Assembly: GCF_002999335.1 (NCBI RefSeq)
Contig: NW_020312221.1
Location: 1-37,750, forward strand
Length of the DNA stretch: 37,750 nucleotides
Reading direction: 5' to 3'
From: Cyclospora cayetanensis
Taxonomy: Eukaryota > Apicomplexa > Conoidasida > Eucoccidiorida > Eimeriidae
A program made the translations under genes and the position numbers. Below, piece by piece: positions 33,938-37,750 of this stretch. The stretch's first letter is position 1. Each line of letters starts with the position of its first letter. Under the pieces are notes generated by a model. That model was given only the letters and a program-made list of their open reading frames with translations, searched no databases and had not been told where the DNA came from.

Positions 33938-36900
33938 TTATAACTCTAATCCTCCTTCCAGTTGTTCCCCTCTGTTCAACCTTACTATGTTAATCCTCCT
34001 CATTTTCACTGCCTGTTCTTCGATCTGCACGAAAAATAGCGAAGATGGATGCAATCCAACAAAAAAATTGAAACGATCCACGTGAACAGAAGCAGCAAAA
34101 ATATGCGTAGTCTCCAACCAATACAGAAGAACGTATTACATGGGCATAGAGGTCAAACTGTCACAGTGGCAGCGTAGAGCCACAGGCATGCCAAGAAAAG
34201 GGGAGCATCGTGACAAGAAAGCGGGGTGATACGCAACGCAGATTTACAGATAGCATGTAGCAACGCATACAGTGGAACCAGCAGATGTGCCCAGTCTCTC
34301 ACCATTTGCAGCAGTTTCCTGTCCTGAGGGTCTATAATGCCTTGTATCTCTTCCAGGCGGAGGCTCTTTAGTGTCTCTGCAACTCTCTTCACTGCAACCC
34401 CCGCCGGTAGTCGCCCTCCGACGACCTCCTATGCAGACAAACACAAAAACACAAAAACCAAATAGGTATGAAAGTGAAAGGTGTAGGCCAGGCTACAATA
34501 AGCTCGTATGCATCCTCAAGCCAATGCTACGAATGAACAAAGGATATTAAGTCGGGGCAGCCTGAAAAGGCACGAAGGAATGAAGAAACACGAGGAACCA
34601 GAAGAAAAAGACCGTCAAAACAAAACAAAAGGGATCAAGATAGAAAGAAATCATGGAGAGCAAAAGGCAATAGGCGAGCAGCAACAATTGGAATATGATA
34701 TTTAAGGGATTCAGACATTATCCTGACTTTGGCCACGTGCTGCAGATCATGGGCACTCATGAGGAACCTCTGTCTAGCCGCCTCTGCTGCAGGATTTGCC
34801 GTGAGGGCCTGAGAGCAACAAACTTAAACAGGATGATTCGCTTCCTCGTGCTGATTCGACTGACGGCTGCATGCGTTTTGTAGGGCGCAAACAAAGCCAA
34901 CATTAAGACAAAGTCAACGAATTCACGCTCTACGTGAGAGAGGACGTTGACGAATAACTACGAGTGATTGGAATATGTCGAGGCAAAAGTTTACCTGAGC
35001 GAGATGCTCCGTTGACTCCACCATCTGGTTGATCTGCAAAACCGCAAAATTAGAAATCCAGAAAAAAACTAGTAGAGCCATGTTTTCATCATCATAGCAA
35101 TTCAAGAAAAGACGGTTGGCTCAAACATGCCATACAGTGAAAAAGCAGCAGCTGCAAAAAAGCCCACCATTTTTGCAACTGCAGCCCCCTGGTTGAACAG
35201 TTCATCAGCCAAGTAACCAGCTGGTTGAGCTCGATGCACTTCATCCAGCATTGCTCGCTGCACGGAGGGCGCCACATTCATAAAATATGCTGTGAATAGG
35301 GCTTAGAGTTTTGGCTTAGAGTTTAAAGAGCGAATGGTAACACAACAGCTGAGGAGAGCTCACATCTTTTAGCATTTCTACCTCGTCTTTCAGTGCAGCA
35401 AGCTGCAGACATGACAGACACGCTCCGAACAAACGCAAATCCCTGGCTGTGAAACCCAAAGCTTGAGCCCTTAGTCCCGAAAGCGATGTTCAGTCTCACC
35501 GCTTCTGCCACTTTGGCAGCGTCATGCTCTTTCTGCGCGCGCATGAGCAACTCTTCCATCGACTCTTCGGATTCATCTGCAGCCTTCCGAGCAGCAGTTG
35601 GGGAAAATTGTGGCTGCTGTTGATTCTGAAGCTCCAGTGGACTCTGGGCTCCTTGGTCTAGATGCCGAGAAGGTGAAGAGCATTTGTCCTGTGGGTTTGT
35701 AGTAGACATGTACCATGCACAGACGCTCAGCTTTTTGCCCAATCTGCATCTCCTGCCCATGCCACCACCCTCTTCCTTCCCCTCTTCCCTCTCCTCAAAC
35801 GGTTTCTCTAGCATGACTGTGAGATTCTGTACCTGAACGTAATTGGCGAGGTTCTCCATTTCCAGTTTCACGAGCTGTGCCCTGACCGTGCGAAGTGCTT
35901 CGTTGGCTTCGCGCAATTGCCGCTGCAAGTGTTCGAGATCGTCTTCAAGCACCATGCGGCGAGGCCGGCAGGGACTGCAGCAAATGGCAAATAGATCACC
36001 AATTCCAGCTGATCAGATGGCTTTTTTGAGCAATTGGAGTAGAGCAAAACAATCGTGTTGTCGCACCCTTGCTGCACATCCTACCAATAAGGGTTGTTTC
36101 TCTTGGGATCGAAAACCACGGCTTTCAAGGTATCTAGCTCCTTGTGCACCTCATCGAGGTCATTGTATATCTTTAAGGCCTAATACACGGAAGCAGACAG
36201 ACTGAAAGCGCCAACGAATTACACAGATACGCACAGCCCACCGCAGGCCGAATAGAGTGGCACTGGCGAAACTTTTCTGCGTCATTCTTTGAACTCACCG
36301 GATCGAGTTGACTAGTAACGAGGCCTTGCAGCTCTTGGACGTAGGCAGACTTTTGACCGACAGACTGAGAAGAGGCAAAGACAATAAAGTATCAAGGGGA
36401 ACAGAGCTTCAAGCAGGGTTAAAAACGAAGAGGAAATGAGCGGCGCTTGAATGCAATTGTCACTGCCTTGGAAGGGGTCGGTATTACCGTTCAGGGATAC
36501 GATGCACATAGCTGTGGGTTGGGGAGGGGAGACAGACAACAGCACACTGGACATAGAGTAGAGGAACACATACACACGCAAAAGAGAAAGTAAAGGTGAT
36601 GCAAAGCGATACCAAGCCGTGCTCCTTACCACCTCAGACTTGACGAGCCGGCCCATCCGCTCAAAGGTCTGATCGATCAGATCTTTTAGAGTGGCAACGG
36701 CTGACCAAACGAACTCCCGTGCCTTGGGAAGCATGCGAAAGACAAGAGACACAGGATTCAGATAAAGGCCTATATATGCGCGCACATATAGATCTGCCGA
36801 CGCCATGACAGTGCAGCTCAGAGAACAAGGCAATGTGCTGACCCTCTCGTGAGGCATGGCAACACAGGAAGACGCAAGCATCACTGCAAGAGCAACGCAC

Positions 36901-37734
36901 CATGTTGCTCCTGCGAAAGCCTTTTTAAAGACTTCCCCAGAGACTTACCGCGAGCACTCGCCGCCGTCCCCTGGCTAACATGCTATCGAGAGCGGCTTCT
37001 TGGACAGTTATGTCGTTGGGGTCTGTTGCGAAGACTTCGCCCCCTTTCCCGATCGTCTTCATCGCTTGTCCTACACTGTCTTGGGCGAGGCCAGCTGATC
37101 GAAGCTGGTGTCTCACCAAGTTCCTCAGCTTGGTGATATCTGCGTGCGCAGTCCGGAGCTGCGACGCCAAGAGTGTGTTCATACTGGAAGCCCCACTGCG
37201 AAGAAAAGAAAGGAGGCGGAAAGGGTCGATGCATAAAAGGCTATAAATGATTATGGATTCCCCCCATGATCGGATGCTGCAACAGAGCAGCAGGATATAA
37301 TAACTTGTCAACACCTATTGATATACTCAAAGGAAAGGCTTCAGGATACGGCATGTAATTTCGCACTCTTTGACGGATGCGGGAGTGCACAGCGCAGCGC
37401 TCAGATCAGCAAGCTGATGTCTGAGCTCTATATTTTCTTCTTCAAGGGCCTGCAGCTGTTCTAGCTGTTCGTTCGTCGGCTCATGCGTTGCTGCCACTAT
37501 GGCCGCTCCTTGCTCGGCTTGCTGCTGCTGAGAGAGTACCTCAATCTGCCGTCGCTGTGCATCTATTTCCATCTGGACAGACATCTCACGCACGCAGAGA
37601 AACGGTGCATGCACAGATGCACACACAATACTGATACCCAAGCTCCGCAGCAGGCAACACAAAGGCCCCACGCTTGAGTTGAGAAAGGCCCTAAATGGCG
37701 GCCTGCCAAGGCCGCTGCCTCGAGACGTGTGCAT
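33938..37734 (-). CDS. Multi-exon coiled-coil protein, unrecognised; 5' end unresolved
   Basis: Thirteen minus-strand exons agree in phase: 37584(or 37734)-37391, 37195-36949, 36722-36630, 36364-36299, 36179-36085, 35974-35833, 35688-35500, 35402-35364, 35257-35168, 35033-34995, 34808-34728, 34428-34303, 34024-33938, about 495 residues from ATG 37584. An in-frame ATG at 37734 could add 50 residues, or the exon could continue from outside the window. Heptad-rich segments are MEIDAQRRQIEVLSQQQQAE, LEEENIELRHQLADL, LEDDLEHLQRQLREANEAL and VRAQLVKLEMENL. Between them lie less repetitive blocks: GGEVFATDPNDITVQEAA, REFVWSAVATLKDLIDQTFE, VFDPKRNNPYCPCRPRRM and HRAQPAGYLADELFNQGAAV. The C-terminal third is helical (VKRVAETLKSLRLEEIQGII). 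No membrane helix or enzyme motif is seen. A cytoskeletal or scaffold role is a guess from composition. Confidence 0.72.
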
Positions 37735-37750
37735 GCGCGAGCGCTGGTCG

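Overview
The window is nuclear DNA of a coccidian apicomplexan, most likely an Eimeria/Cyclospora-type parasite. Evidence: intermediate base composition; nearly every gene is cut by many short GT-AG introns; microsatellites fill introns and spacers; scattered TTTAGGG/CCCTAAA telomere-type heptamers; TGCATGC motifs of the kind bound by ApiAP2 factors; and an apicomplexan set of genes (membrane-anchored subtilase, octotricopeptide-like protein). The organism call is inference. I saw no tRNA, rRNA, CRISPR array or intact transposon. Most open frames in one piece are microsatellite or antisense shadows. The real genes were assembled by joining exons whose splice phases agree.

Layout. (1) <272-6619 (+): subtilisin-like protease with C-terminal membrane anchor, 5' end outside or unresolved. 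(2) 9737-7475 (-): proline-rich helical-repeat protein, probably organellar RNA-binding. (3) 10427-13713 (+): CD2BP2/Lin1 (U5 snRNP 52K) GYF protein. (4) 19030-15597 (-): mitochondrial AFG1/LACE1 ATPase, 10 exons. (5) 20126-22314 (+): unrecognised 209-residue protein with a strong N-myristoylation start. (6) 23405-22332 (-): SDHAF4, the succinate dehydrogenase assembly factor. (7) 24275-26394 (+): syntaxin-5-type Qa-SNARE. (8) about 31599-27056 (-): large low-complexity protein whose C-terminus resembles a fatty-acid-binding (calycin) barrel. (9) 32980-33515 (+): 76-residue RIIa/R2D2-domain protein. (10) about 37734-33938 (-): coiled-coil protein of at least 13 exons, unrecognised.

The ten genes alternate strictly in strand, so each spacer is either a shared divergent promoter (9738-10426, 19031-20125, 23406-24274, 31600-32979) or a convergent 3' junction (6620-7474, 13714-15596, 22315-22331, 26395-27055, 33516-33937). 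There is no operon-like grouping. Three genes probably act in the mitochondrion (helical-repeat protein, AFG1, SDHAF4), two in the secretory and surface system (subtilase, syntaxin 5), and one in splicing (CD2BP2). The strongest candidates for undescribed biology are the myristoylated protein, the calycin-tailed protein and the coiled-coil protein.
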